NCBI GenBank assembly: GCA_963783505.1
Contig: CAWAOP010000019.1
Span: forward strand, 248,001-312,000
Direction of reading: 5' to 3'
Source of the DNA: BOG-224 sp963783505
GTDB taxonomy: Bacteria > Acidobacteriota > Terriglobia > Bryobacterales > Bryobacteraceae
DNA length: 64,000 bases
Shown here: positions 7,709-17,035 of the stretch, in pieces
How positions within the stretch are numbered: position 1 is the stretch's first letter
How the letters are laid out: every line of letters starts with the position of its first letter
The notes under the pieces: model-generated
The model's input: only the letters and a program-made list of their open reading frames with translations
The model's database searches: none
Told to the model about the DNA's origin: nothing
Made by a program: the position numbers and the translations under genes

Positions 7709-10342
7709 CTACTGATTCGAAGCGGTCGCGGTGGTCGTGGCGGCGGGCGGAGGAGCCACGATCGGAATGTTCATTGCCGCGCTCGACGATCCATCCACCC
7801 ACACGGCCAACGGCTCCAGGCCGGCCGGCGGTTGATTCAGCGTGACGAAGATATCGTCGGATCCATCCGTGTTGGCCACAACCTGCGCCACGGGCATGGA
7901 GACGCCGCCAACCGTTATGGAAAGGCGGCCCAGGTTGTTCAACACGGTGGCATCGAGACCGGTCACATGGACGTCCAGGCTGTCACCGAACGTCGCCGGC
8001 GTATTCGGCGTAAGCGCGTTTCCGTTCGCGAAGGAGACCGAGGAGATCGCCGGTGGCGGAAGCGCGACCTGGAATTCGACCGAGGGAGCTTGATCCACGC
8101 CGTTGCTTAGAGTAAGGCTGGCGAGACCGAGAGGCGTATCCGGTGGAAGAGAGAAGACCACCTGACTCCCAGCGGCGGAAGCGATGTCAATCGGCGCGTT
8201 GTTCAGTAACAGCGTTGCCGCCGATCCATTAACCGCCAGGTTCGAGCCGGTAATGCTCACCAGCGCGCCCGGATAGATGGTGGCTTGCGTAGAGGCCGCA
8301 TTTGTAACGGCCGTAATCGCGGGCTTGGTGGGATCGGTCGCGGTGACGCTGAAATATCCGCCAAAATCGATCCGCCGGAACCCGGAGATTTCGCTCAACT
8401 CCGAATAGCCGGCTGCCGCATTGGGAGCCACAATGACATTGGCGATCGCATGGGTCGGACTTACCACCCAAAGATCCCGAACCAATACGTCCGACGTTCC
8501 GAAACCGGCGGTGAACGCTCCAGCCGTGAAGTTGAGCGTGTCGGTGGTGATGTCAACTTTAGCCAGGACTCCCGCGGGCAGCGTCGCCGGCGCGATACCA
8601 AAAGTGGAAACTCCGCGCGATGGGTACGTATACGTAGCCGGGGGGTAGGGCAGGGTTTGCCCGTAGGCGAGTTGAACGCTATCGAGCGTGGTCGAATTCT
8701 GGCCATCGGGATTGTAGGCCACAACGGTAGCCCTTTGCCCTTCAAAACCGGTCGGCGGGATCACGGTGATCGTTCCAGTTCCATTCTTGCCGCTATACGG
8801 AGTCTGGATGGCGGCCGCGAGACCGTCGAAGAAAATCTGCGTACCCGATGACAGGTTGGTTCCCGCGATCGTAACGCTGCCGTCCGAGTTGCCCTTGAGC
8901 GAGGTGATAGCCGGCGGATTGTTGGCGACGATGGTCAGCGCATCGGGCAGAACATACATGTCGTTGCCAAAATTGAGCACCAGATGGCGCGGCCCGGCTT
9001 GCGGAAAGACCGGCATGGTCACGTACATGACAACCGACTGCGGCGTGCAGCAGGATGCCACCTCATACGTGTTGAAGCCCCCCAGAACCGTCGCCGACTG
9101 AGGCGCCGGAGTGCTGCCGCTGGCCGCCCGGAAAGTGAGGGTGGCCAACCCTTGAGTAGCGCTTTGCACGGAGTTGACGAATGCGGGCGTGACCGCTCCG
9201 CCGCTCCAGGAGTAGGTCTGCTGCGTGGGGTCGAAATAGCTGAATGTTACCAGGTCGTAGACCGGAACGGCCGAGCGCGCTGGTACATCCACGCTCTGGT
9301 TCTTCACTTCTGTTCCGGCAGTTACCGTAACCGGCGTGACTTTGCTCACGTCAAGCGTGCCGCCGCCACCGGCGGCGCTGCTCGGGAAGAAGACCGTTTC
9401 AAAGGGACTGCCGGTGGGGAAAGCATTGCCCGAGGCGTCCTTGGGGCTGCGCACGTCCGCGTCCGGAGGGAGAGGATGAACGTAAAGCAGATACTGTCCC
9501 GGCGGCAATCCCACGATGCGATACGTGCCATCCGGATTCGTCAGGGCGCTCACCGGAGATCCGATCGGCGGAATCGCCACCACGGAGGCCAACGGAACGC
9601 CGGCGCCCTGCGAAGTGATCTGGCCGGAGATCGAGCCGTAAGCCGCGGTCCAGCCGGTCTTGCCGTAAAGCACCGAGAGCGCGGCTTCGTCGTCCACATC
9701 CAGCGGGCGCTGCCGGTTGGTGTTGCGAATCACGGCCTGCGACATGGCGCTGGCCGTGAATGTGTGCTGAAGGCCAAGGGCGTGTCCAAGTTCGTGAATC
9801 GTCGTGGTGTAGTAGGTTTCCGCGTAGCTCGGGCCGGGGGGAACGCTGGTATTGCTATTCAGCATCACCACCGATCCGACGATCGGAAAAAAGGCGGCGC
9901 CATTGGCGTCTGTGGACGGTTTCGCGGCCACGTTCACCGTCGGCGCCGCCTCCGCCAAAACTCCAGGGGGAAGGTCGCTGGTGAAGGTCACTTCGATAAA
10001 CGGCGTGGCCGGCGCCTGTCCAGGGGCCATCATGCCGCCGAAAGCCACTCGGAGGCCGGAAGAACTCACGGAGTTCCAGGCCGCGGCAGCCTGCTGAACC
10101 TGGCTGATCACGCTAGCGAAGCTATCATTGCCGGGAGTGACTGGCGCGGCGTCGAGCGCCAGCACGGAGACGGTGTTGTTCAGCAGCGCCGACAAATCGA
10201 ACCTCTCGTAAACGGGAGTGTACGGCGCGGAACTCGTGAGGAAGTGAACGTACTGGTAATAGGCTTCGGCTGGAGCCGCCAGCGCCAAAATGGCGGCGGC
10301 CAAGGCCAGGAATCGCGCGGAGCGGACCGTTGGGAGCCTCAT
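7709..10342 (-). CDS. secreted matrixin-like metalloprotease with carboxypeptidase-regulatory and IPT/TIG domains
   Basis: The 877-residue product has a signal peptide (FLALAAAILALAAPAEA), then a metzincin-type catalytic domain with the zinc site HELGHALGLQH at residues 183-193 and a candidate Met-turn region after it (SAMSQAV). A carboxypeptidase-regulatory-like beta-sandwich follows (SISGQITSQGAGVPLASVVA, YRIVGLPPGQYLLYV). The C-terminal half consists of IPT/TIG-like Ig domains (PAITSLKGNSDGSVTIAGTN, PAITAVTNAASTQATIYPG, GALVSITGSNLAV). It should act outside the cell, either as a protease or anchored by its Ig domains. The start overlaps the stop of the upstream secreted partner (ATGA), so the two are co-translated. 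Confidence 0.82.
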   Translation of the reverse strand: MRLPTVRSARFLALAAAILALAAPAEAYYQYVHFLTSSAPYTPVYERFDLSALLNNTVSVLALDAAPVTPGNDSFASVISQVQQAAAAWNSVSSSGLRVAFGGMMAPGQAPATPFIEVTFTSDLPPGVLAEAAPTVNVAAKPSTDANGAAFFPIVGSVVMLNSNTSVPPGPSYAETYYTTTIHELGHALGLQHTFTASAMSQAVIRNTNRQRPLDVDDEAALSVLYGKTGWTAAYGSISGQITSQGAGVPLASVVAIPPIGSPVSALTNPDGTYRIVGLPPGQYLLYVHPLPPDADVRSPKDASGNAFPTGSPFETVFFPSSAAGGGGTLDVSKVTPVTVTAGTEVKNQSVDVPARSAVPVYDLVTFSYFDPTQQTYSWSGGAVTPAFVNSVQSATQGLATLTFRAASGSTPAPQSATVLGGFNTYEVASCCTPQSVVMYVTMPVFPQAGPRHLVLNFGNDMYVLPDALTIVANNPPAITSLKGNSDGSVTIAGTNLSSGTQIFFDGLAAAIQTPYSGKNGTGTITVIPPTGFEGQRATVVAYNPDGQNSTTLDSVQLAYGQTLPYPPATYTYPSRGVSTFGIAPATLPAGVLAKVDITTDTLNFTAGAFTAGFGTSDVLVRDLWVVSPTHAIANVIVAPNAAAGYSELSEISGFRRIDFGGYFSVTATDPTKPAITAVTNAASTQATIYPGALVSITGSNLAVNGSAATLLLNNAPIDIASAAGSQVVFSLPPDTPLGLASLTLSNGVDQAPSVEFQVALPPPAISSVSFANGNALTPNTPATFGDSLDVHVTGLDATVLNNLGRLSITVGGVSMPVAQVVANTDGSDDIFVTLNQPPAGLEPLAVWVDGSSSAAMNIPIVAPPPAATTTATASNQ

Positions 10343-10884
10343 TTCTCGTCCCTCCCCGAACCGGTAGAAGCGGCGATACGCGCTCGCAGTTCGCTCAGCC
10401 GCATGACGAGGGTCTGGTCCTTCACCGGCCGGCCCGTTCCAGCCGCCACCATCACCTCATGGCTCGCGGCCCGCGTAGCCACCGGGTCGGAAGAGGAATC
10501 CCGTCCCAGCGAGAAGATGCCCTGCGTAAGACCCATCACCTGGGTCAATCCCGACTTGCCGGTCCACAGGAAGAACACATAATTCGCGCCGACGGCGAAC
10601 TCCGGAGCGCCCGCGAACGTCTGCTGGAGGCCATTCACCGCGCCGCCGGGCACGGCCACATCGACCGTTGCCGCGCTGCCGCCTTTCAAGCCTTCCAAGA
10701 CCCGAACCGAGTAGTGCGTGTAAATCACGCTACCGGAGCGGGCGGCGTAGGAACCGGTCACAACGCCCCGTACGATGGCGGTGGACTTTCCAACCATGTC
10801 TTCCAGCGAAAGTTGCTCCAGCGTGGCGGCGCACAGCGGAACTGTGGCGGCCAGCGCGAGCAGAATCAATCGGAAGCGTGTCAC
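10339..10884 (-). CDS. secreted protein partnered with the matrixin protease
   Basis: This 181-residue protein of unknown function starts at GTG 10884 with a clear signal peptide (FRLILLALAATVPLCA). The mature part, TLEQLSLEDMVGKSTAIVRG through VYTHYSVRVLEGLKGG and FAVGANYVFFLW, resembles the small secreted proteins often encoded beside acidobacterial matrixins. The pattern IVRG, then LKG, then GGAVNG, then FLW recurs in that group. An upstream ATG at 10977 would add 31 residues before the signal peptide and is less likely. Its stop overlaps the start of the protease gene, so a pro-form chaperone or inhibitor role is possible but only inferred. Confidence 0.68.
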   Translation of the reverse strand: MTRFRLILLALAATVPLCAATLEQLSLEDMVGKSTAIVRGVVTGSYAARSGSVIYTHYSVRVLEGLKGGSAATVDVAVPGGAVNGLQQTFAGAPEFAVGANYVFFLWTGKSGLTQVMGLTQGIFSLGRDSSSDPVATRAASHEVMVAAGTGRPVKDQTLVMRLSELRARIAASTGSGRDEK

Positions 10885-10996
10885 GCTCTTCTTATGGCAA
10901 TTGATGTGCCATGGAAAGCTGTTGATTCGGTGAGACTTAGCTAAGCATCGCGAGCCTGGACTGTGTTTCGATGACACAGCCCTGAGACGAAATGTC

Positions 10997-12919
10997 TCAA
11001 GCTGCGGGCAAAGTCCGCCCCGGACGGACGATCAACATGGGCGCGTCCAGGCTGTGACGCACGGGGTTAATCGTCGTGCCGAAGATGAGGTCTTTGATAC
11101 CGCCATGGCCATGAGCGCCCATAATCACCAGGTCGGGCCGGACCTCGCGGGCGTACCTCACGATTTCCTTTCGAGGGTAGGGCGAGTGGCGAACCGTGGT
11201 CTCCACCGTAATGCCTTGACTCCGAAGCAGTTGGGCGATTCGCTCGAGGTATTCTTCTCCGGCTTCGACTTCGGCTGTGGAAGCATCCTGACCGTAGATC
11301 TGGCTCGTGACGCCTTCTTCGACGTGAAGCAGGTGCAGAGTGGCCCCGTGCATCCGGGCCATGGCTGCCGCGTGGCCAATGGCCAAACGGTCGAGCGGCG
11401 AATGGTCCAGAGGGACCAGAATGCGCCGGTAGATCGGCGCGGCTTCGGTGTCCGCGCTGGCCAGCTCGGGCAGCGTAACGGAGGCGCGACCCATGCGGCG
11501 GCGCCGCGTAATGAACGGTTCCAGCGTGATCCACGCCAGCAACGCCAGAAGGGCGGCGGAAACGGGCAGCGTCACCCCCATGATCAGGAACCGCCACCGG
11601 CCCGCGCTGGCTGCCCAGTCGGACAACACATCCGACACCAGCCGCACGTTCAACCCGAGGATCACGGCCGCCGTCAGCCAGGCCAGCCCCTTCACCCAGC
11701 CGGGGCTGGCGAAACGGCCCATCCGAACCCGGTCGCCAGTGAACTGCACCAGAGGGATTACGGCGAACGGCAATTGCATACTCAGGACCACCTGGCTCAG
11801 GATGAGTAACCCGAAAACCGCCTTATCGCCCGCGAAGTAGATGGTCGCCGCGGCCGGTGCGATGGCCAGCGACCGGGTGATCAGACGGCGCAGCCAAGGC
11901 CTCATGCGAAAGTTTAAGAAACCTTCCATAACTACTTGACCTGCCATGGTTCCGGTTAATGTCGATGATTGCCCGGAGCAGAGCAGTGCGACGGCGAAAA
12001 CAATGCTCGCCATTCCCGTTCCCAGCAAGGGCGCGAGCAGTTGATAAGCCTGCTGTATTTCCGTGACCACGACGCCGCGCTTAAAGAAAACCGCCGCCGC
12101 GAGCACCAGAATGGCGGCGTTCACGAGTAACGCAAAATTCAGCGCGACCACCGAATCGATGAGGTTAAAACGGCAAGCGGAGCGTTTGGCGGAGTCGGTG
12201 CGGCTGATGTGCCGGGTCTGAACCAGCGCCGAATGAAGGTAGAGATTGTGCGGCATCACGGTGGCGCCGAGGATGCCGATAGCGACATAGAGGCTGTCGC
12301 GGTTGAGATGCCCGGTGAAGCCCCCGAGCATTTCGATCACGGAGGGCTTGGCCCACCAGATCTCGACGCAGAAACAGCCGGCGATCACTGCGATCAGCGA
12401 GAGCACGAAGGCTTCGATAGTGCGGATGCCGAAGCTCTGGAACCACAACAGGAGCAGCGTGTCGAGGGCGGTGACGGCCACTCCCACGAGCAGCGGGATG
12501 TGGAAAAGCAGGTTGAGGCCGATGGCCGCGCCCAAAACCTCCGCCAGGTCGCACGCGGCGATGGCGACTTCACACAGCGCCCAGAGCGCCAGGTTGACGC
12601 GGCGAGGATAAGTCTCGCGGCAGGCCTGCGCCAGATCGCGGCCGGTGGCGATGCCCAGGCGCGCGCTCAGAGTCTGCAGCAACACCGCCATGAGGTTCGC
12701 CATCAGCAGCACCCAGAGCAACCGGTAGCCGAAGCGCGCGCCGCCTTCGAGGTCCGTGGCCCAATTGCCGGGGTCCATGTATCCGACGCTGACGAGGTAC
12801 GCCGGCCCCGCGAATGCGAACATGCGGCGCAGGAATGTTACTTGAGATGTTCCGACGCTTGCATGAACTTCCTCAAGCGAGCGGGCGTCTCGCGCGGAAC
12901 TCCGCGGGTTTCGGATCAT
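10997..12919 (-). CDS. Nramp-family divalent metal transporter fused to a universal stress protein domain
   Basis: The 640-residue product carries an Nramp core of about 11 membrane helices (residues about 25-480). It includes DPGNWATDLEGG in helix 1 and TVMPHNLYLHS in helix 6, the two unwound segments that bind Mn2+/Fe2+. The C terminus (about 500-640) is a USP domain, starting IYRRILVPLDHSPLDRLA and with the ATP-binding loop GAHGHGGIKDLIFGTT. MntH homologues lack this tail, which may tie transport to nucleotide or stress state. ATG 12919 is preferred because upstream residues do not match the family. It is divergent from the Gfo/Idh gene, with 123 bases between them. Confidence 0.88.
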   Translation of the reverse strand: MIRNPRSSARDARSLEEVHASVGTSQVTFLRRMFAFAGPAYLVSVGYMDPGNWATDLEGGARFGYRLLWVLLMANLMAVLLQTLSARLGIATGRDLAQACRETYPRRVNLALWALCEVAIAACDLAEVLGAAIGLNLLFHIPLLVGVAVTALDTLLLLWFQSFGIRTIEAFVLSLIAVIAGCFCVEIWWAKPSVIEMLGGFTGHLNRDSLYVAIGILGATVMPHNLYLHSALVQTRHISRTDSAKRSACRFNLIDSVVALNFALLVNAAILVLAAAVFFKRGVVVTEIQQAYQLLAPLLGTGMASIVFAVALLCSGQSSTLTGTMAGQVVMEGFLNFRMRPWLRRLITRSLAIAPAAATIYFAGDKAVFGLLILSQVVLSMQLPFAVIPLVQFTGDRVRMGRFASPGWVKGLAWLTAAVILGLNVRLVSDVLSDWAASAGRWRFLIMGVTLPVSAALLALLAWITLEPFITRRRRMGRASVTLPELASADTEAAPIYRRILVPLDHSPLDRLAIGHAAAMARMHGATLHLLHVEEGVTSQIYGQDASTAEVEAGEEYLERIAQLLRSQGITVETTVRHSPYPRKEIVRYAREVRPDLVIMGAHGHGGIKDLIFGTTINPVRHSLDAPMLIVRPGRTLPAA

Positions 12920-13042
12920 TGATCCCAATATACTGGGGCTTCGCCTGTGGAACAACATCGGAATGAGTCGGCGCGCGAATGGAAGCGTCTCTGTGATAAC
13001 CTTTTTCACGGGCGCGAAGACTGTCAGGAGGTCTGGATCGCG

Positions 13043-14620
13043 ATGCAAAACCAGGGATTGTCCAGGCGGCATTTTTTCTTCGGAACACTACTCGGCGGCG
13101 TCGTTCCGGCGGGAGGATTCGGGAGCGTGGCTTCCTTACGAGCGGCGGGCTTCAAGTCGTTCGTGGATAAGTTGAACGTGGCCGCGGTGGGATGCGGCGG
13201 GCAAGGTGGCTCGGACTTGGTGGACGCGGCGCGCACGGAGAACATCGTGGCGCTCTGCGATGTAGACGAGGCCCGCGCGGCGCAGAACTTCAACCGGTTT
13301 ACCCAGCCGCCGAAGTATAAGGATTTCCGCGTGATGCTCGATAAAGAAGGCAAGAACATCGACGCGGTTACCATCGGCATTCCCGATTTCATGCATGCCA
13401 CGGTGGCGCTCGCATGTATGGAACGGGGCAAGCACGTTTATGTGGAGAAACCTCTCACCAAGACGCCTTGGGAAGCGCGCCTGCTGCGCGACGCGGCGCT
13501 GAAATACAAAGTCGCCACGCAGATGGGGAACCAGGGTTTCTCGCACGAATGCATCCGGGTGTGCGCGGAGATCCTGTGGTCGGGTGAAATCGGCGAAGTG
13601 AAAGAGGCCCACATCGCGACCACGCCGGGGACGCATCCCACCGGAACCACCGAACTTCCGCCGGTGTCTCCCGTTCCGAAAACCCTCGACTGGACTTTGT
13701 GGCAGGGGCGTTCCGAGCCGCGTCCATTCAGCGACCAATACGTCCCGTACAACTGGCGCGGTTTCCTCGATTACGGGACCAGCCAGATCGGCAATTGGGC
13801 CACTCACACGGCGGGGCCCGTGCAATTCGCGCTAAGGCTGGGCGCCCCGGCGAGCGTCGAGTCGATTGGAGTGGTGGATCGCGGCAAGTACACTTTCTGC
13901 AAGCGCGGCACGGTTCGAATCGAATTCCCCGCGCGCGGCGGGATGCCGCCCGTAACGGTCTACTACCACGATTCGGCGCAATCCGACGATCCCGATGCGT
14001 ACCATGTGCCTGGCATGGAGAAGGAGCCGATTCTCCCGCCCTCGAACAATCTAAGCGATAAGGGCCGTCCGATGGGCCGTGGCGCGGCGCCGGCGGCGCT
14101 GGCCGGAGGCGCGGGGCGTGGAGCCGGGGCTGCCGCGCCCGCGGCGCGAGGTGGAGCGGCGCCGGGCGCCGGACGCGGACCGCAAACCCGGACCAGTGCG
14201 GGAGGCCCGGGCGTCGCTGTTTACGGACCTCCGATCGCGCCGCAGCGTCCGGGGATTCTATCGGGAAACGGGGCCGTGTTCATTGGCACGAAAGGCATTA
14301 TGGCTACCGTGGAACGGGGCGAGGGCGTGTGGTTGTTGCCCAATTCCCGTTGGCAGGAATACAGGCTGCCGCCACAGGTGCTGACGCGCTCGCCGGGGCA
14401 CATGCAGGATTGGATCCGCGCCTCGAAAGGCGGCGATCGCTCGGTCTCGGATTTCTCGGTCACGTCGCCGTTCGCCGAGTGGCTGGCGTTGGCTTCCATC
14501 GCTCTGCGCGTCCCCGGAAAGCTCGATTGGGACGACAAGACTTTCCGCTTCACGAACAGCGCCGCGGCGAACGATCTGGTGAGGCCCATCATGCGCAAAG
14601 GCTGGGAGCTGAAGCTCTGA
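13043..14620 (+). CDS. Tat-exported Gfo/Idh/MocA oxidoreductase with a Gly/Ala/Arg-rich insert
   Basis: The 525-residue protein begins with a twin-arginine signal (LSRRHFFFGTLLGGVVPAGG). It continues as a GFO/IDH/MocA dehydrogenase: Rossmann motif VAAVGCGGQGGSDLV, then ALCDVDEARA, VTIGIPDFMHA and HVYVEKPLTKT, where EKP is the family's active-site motif. CAGGAGG lies 11 bases before ATG 13043. Residues about 343-383 are a low-complexity stretch of Gly, Ala, Arg and Pro that interrupts the C-terminal alpha/beta domain; it is probably a flexible surface loop. Such secreted members are abundant in Acidobacteria and Planctomycetes and act on sugars of unknown identity. Confidence 0.85.
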   Translation: MQNQGLSRRHFFFGTLLGGVVPAGGFGSVASLRAAGFKSFVDKLNVAAVGCGGQGGSDLVDAARTENIVALCDVDEARAAQNFNRFTQPPKYKDFRVMLDKEGKNIDAVTIGIPDFMHATVALACMERGKHVYVEKPLTKTPWEARLLRDAALKYKVATQMGNQGFSHECIRVCAEILWSGEIGEVKEAHIATTPGTHPTGTTELPPVSPVPKTLDWTLWQGRSEPRPFSDQYVPYNWRGFLDYGTSQIGNWATHTAGPVQFALRLGAPASVESIGVVDRGKYTFCKRGTVRIEFPARGGMPPVTVYYHDSAQSDDPDAYHVPGMEKEPILPPSNNLSDKGRPMGRGAAPAALAGGAGRGAGAAAPAARGGAAPGAGRGPQTRTSAGGPGVAVYGPPIAPQRPGILSGNGAVFIGTKGIMATVERGEGVWLLPNSRWQEYRLPPQVLTRSPGHMQDWIRASKGGDRSVSDFSVTSPFAEWLALASIALRVPGKLDWDDKTFRFTNSAAANDLVRPIMRKGWELKL

Positions 14621-14849
14621 GCCGGCGCTCGGGTCGCGTACCCGCGGAGCACTTTTCGCCGTTCGGGTGCAGCCATTCACAGATGTTTGAAAGATCCTCC
14701 AACCCGTTGGCCACACTGTACTTAAGCCTCTTCTCACCACCGCGCGCAGCGGTGTTTTCACATACCCCTGCTGTATAACTGAATTGGGTAGTAGCGGCTG
14801 TTGTCCCAGGAACTGTCTGAGGGGCGGTTTCTTGGGTGAGGGGCAGGGA

Positions 14850-14877
14850 GGCCGTGCAGACGTGCACGGCCTTTTTT
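14850..14877 (+). terminator. rho-independent terminator
   Basis: GGCCGTGCA and TGCACGGCC form a perfect 9-bp stem around the loop GACG, followed by six T. It could end the upstream oxidoreductase message (230 bases downstream of its stop) or a small RNA starting near 14786. Confidence 0.85.
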
Positions 14878-14908
14878 CAATAAGTCCTTTATTTGCAACA
14901 GAGCACCC

Positions 14909-14942
14909 CTGTGGATTTGTGCACGTTTGCACAAATCCACAG
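14909..14942. repeat. perfect 15-bp inverted repeat with 4-base loop
   Basis: CTGTGGATTTGTGCA pairs perfectly with TGCACAAATCCACAG around CGTT. There is no T-run on either side, so this is not a standard terminator. It lies between the + strand terminator and the 3' end of mqnE. Confidence 0.85.
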
Positions 14943-14971
14943 AAACCAGGCTCTGGCCTCAGGCCGCCGCG

Positions 14972-16091
14972 TTACGTCAGCACAGTGAAAACGGTCTCGG
15001 CGCGCTCCACTGGCCGGTACAGCGTGTCGCGCTCCACCGGTTCGCGGCCGGCTGCGCGAATCAACCTCAGCAGTTCGCCGCGCCGCAGGCCTTGTGAAGT
15101 CTTCGCGCCCGCGTCGTGGTAGATCCGCTCTTCGACGATGGTCCCGTCCAGATCGTCCGCGCCGAAACGCAGCGCAATCTGCGCAATCCTCGGCGTCATC
15201 ATCACCCAATAGGCCTTGATGTGCGGAACGTTATCCAGCATCAGCCGCGCCACGGCGATGTTCCTGATGTCCGCGAATCCCGTCGTCGGCGCGATGTGCT
15301 GAAGCGGCGTATGGTCGGGATGAAACGCCAGCGGGATGAACGCCGCGAAGCCGTGCGTTTCGTCCTGCAACGCGCGCAGCCGGATCAGATGATCCACGCG
15401 GTCTTCTTCGTTCTCGATGTGGCCGTAGAGCATCGTGCAGTTGGATTGCAGCCCTAACTGGTGCGCCGTTCGCGCCGTCTCGATCCACTCGTCGCCGTCG
15501 ATCTTGTGATCGCAGATGATACGCCGGACGCGCTCGTTGAAAATCTCCGCCCCGCCGCCCGGCAGCGAATCCATGCCCGCGTCGCGCAACCGTTCCAGCG
15601 TTTCGCCGCACGCTTGTTTTCGAACGCCGCGCCAGGTAGGCGATCTCCACCATGGTGAGCGCCTTCAGATGAACTTTCGGAAAACGCCGCTTCAGCCCGC
15701 GCAGCATTTCGCAATACCAATCGAGCGTCAGCTCCGGATGCAGGCCGCCCACAATGTGGAACTCGGTGACCGCTTCGCTCCATCCTTCGCCCGCCCGCTG
15801 CCACACTTCTTCGAGCGACATCGTGTAGGCGCGCGGGTCCTTGGCCTTTTTTCCGAACGCGCACAGCCTGCAACTGGCCACGCAAACGTCGGTCGGGTTG
15901 ATGTGCCGGTTTACGTTGTAATAAGTGCGGTCGCCGTGCATCCGCTCGCGCACGATGTTGGCCAGATAGCCTACCGCGAGAATATCGGGGGAGCGGTACA
16001 GCGCGGCGCCGTCGTCGAAGTTGAGACGTTCTCCCGCCTCGACTTTTGAACGAATAGCCGCAAGACGCGGATCTTCAATGATCGGTTGCAC
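14972..16091 (-). pseudogene. mqnE: aminofutalosine synthase MqnE, one-base frameshift
   Basis: MqnE is a radical SAM enzyme that joins SAM-derived and enolpyruvyl parts to make aminodeoxyfutalosine in the futalosine route to menaquinone. The N-terminal frame (from 16091) has the cluster motif DVCVASCRLCAFGK and FHIVGGLHPELTLDWYCEM. After EIAYLARRSK it leaves frame. The rest, ETLERLRDAGMDSLPGGGAE through SNCTMLYGHIENEEDRVDHL, is in the next frame and ends at 14972. Removing one base from the T4 run at 15617-15620 gives an exact 372-residue MqnE. The neighbouring prenyltransferase is broken in the same way, which argues for sequence error rather than loss of menaquinone. Confidence 0.85.
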
Positions 16092-16094
16092 GGC

Positions 16095-16980
16095 TTAAAC
16101 CCCAGGGAGGGAAAAGAGGATGTCAGCGCCCCAGAACAAAAAGAATAGCACGCTCACCCAGCCGTTCATGGTGAAGAACGCCGCGTTGACGCGCGATAGA
16201 TCGTGCGGCTTCACCAGGCTGTGTTCGTAGGCCAGCAGCGCCGCCACCGCCGCGATCCCGGCCAGCGCGAGTATGCCGAGATGCAGGCTGAACGCCAGCG
16301 CCAGCAGGCAAAACACCATCAGCACATGCAGCCCGCGCGCCGCCCATAGCGCGCCCGCGATGCCCAGTTTGCGGGGAATGCTGAACAAGCGCTCTTCGCA
16401 ATCGAATTCGTAATCCTGGCAGGAGTAGATCACGTCGAAGCCGCCGGTCCAAAACGTCACTGCCGCGGTAAGCCACAGGATGCGCGGATCGAGCGAGCCG
16501 CGCACCGCGATCCACGCCGCCGCCGGCGCGATCCCGAGGCTGAATCCCAATAGCAGGTGCGACCAGGTGGTCAACCGCTTCGAAAACGAATACGCGAAAA
16601 TCACCAGCAGCGCCAACGGCGCAAGCCTGCAGGCACAGCCGGTTCAGCGCCCCCGCCGCAACAAAGAAAACGGCCGACGCCGCCACCACGAACCCCCACG
16701 CGAAGCCGCGGCTGAGGATTCCCGTCGGGAGATGGCGCATTTTTGTCCGCGGGTTGCGCGCATCGATATCGGCGTCCACGATGCGGTTGAAGGCCATCGC
16801 CGCCGAGCGGGCGCCCACCATCGCCACAATAATCCATAGAGCTTTCGCGCCCATCCCTTGCCACGCGCGCCCGCCGTCGCGCACCGCGAGCAGTGCGCCC
16901 GTCAACGCGAAAGGCAGCGCGAACACCGAATGCTCGAACTTAATCATTTCGAGCGTGAGGCGGAGACGTTTCCAGATCAT
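16095..16980 (-). pseudogene. ubiA: UbiA-family polyprenyltransferase of menaquinone synthesis, one-base frameshift
   Basis: This is a polytopic UbiA prenyltransferase, most likely the MqnP-type enzyme of the futalosine pathway because mqnE follows four bases downstream. The first frame has FEHSVFALPFALTGALLA, the Mg-diphosphate motif NRIVDADIDARNPRT and PTGILSRG. The second has YSFSKRLTTWSHLLLG, the second Asp-rich motif DVIYSCQDYEFD, and SIPRKLGIAGALW. The frames join after NRLCLQ if one base is removed near 16626, giving 294 residues. The start at 16980 (MIWKRLRL) precedes the first helix. It is divergent from the PP2C gene. Confidence 0.83.
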
Positions 16981-17021
16981 CCGGAGAGTTAATTTAATGT
17001 TACCGCCGGGGCCGGGCGTCG

Positions 17022-17029
17022 TATAAAAT
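17022..17029 (+). promoter_or_regulatory. -10 region TATAAAAT, leaderless start for PP2C gene
   Basis: TATAAA/TAAAAT ends 6-8 bases before GTG 17036. No ribosome site is needed or seen. It lies in the 55-base gap between the divergent ubiA and PP2C genes. Confidence 0.5.
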
Positions 17030-17035
17030 AAGGGC

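Larger units (their letters stand above)
14621..14971. other. convergent intergenic region with terminator, hairpin and possible small RNA
   Basis: No protein gene is supported here. The region separates convergent genes. It holds a possible -10 box TATAAC (14774-14779), a GC-rich stretch with complementary runs (CCCAGGAAC, GGGGCGG, GAGGGGCAGGG), a clear terminator (14850-14877) and a perfect 15-bp hairpin (14909-14942). A short transcript of about 90 bases from near 14786 to the terminator would fit a small RNA. I could not match it to SRP RNA, 6S RNA or tmRNA by eye. Confidence 0.4.

Noticed and set aside
8984..10582. A 532-codon open frame on the plus strand
   Set aside because: It is antisense to the matrixin gene, with Arg/Gly/His-rich translation typical of a shadow frame.
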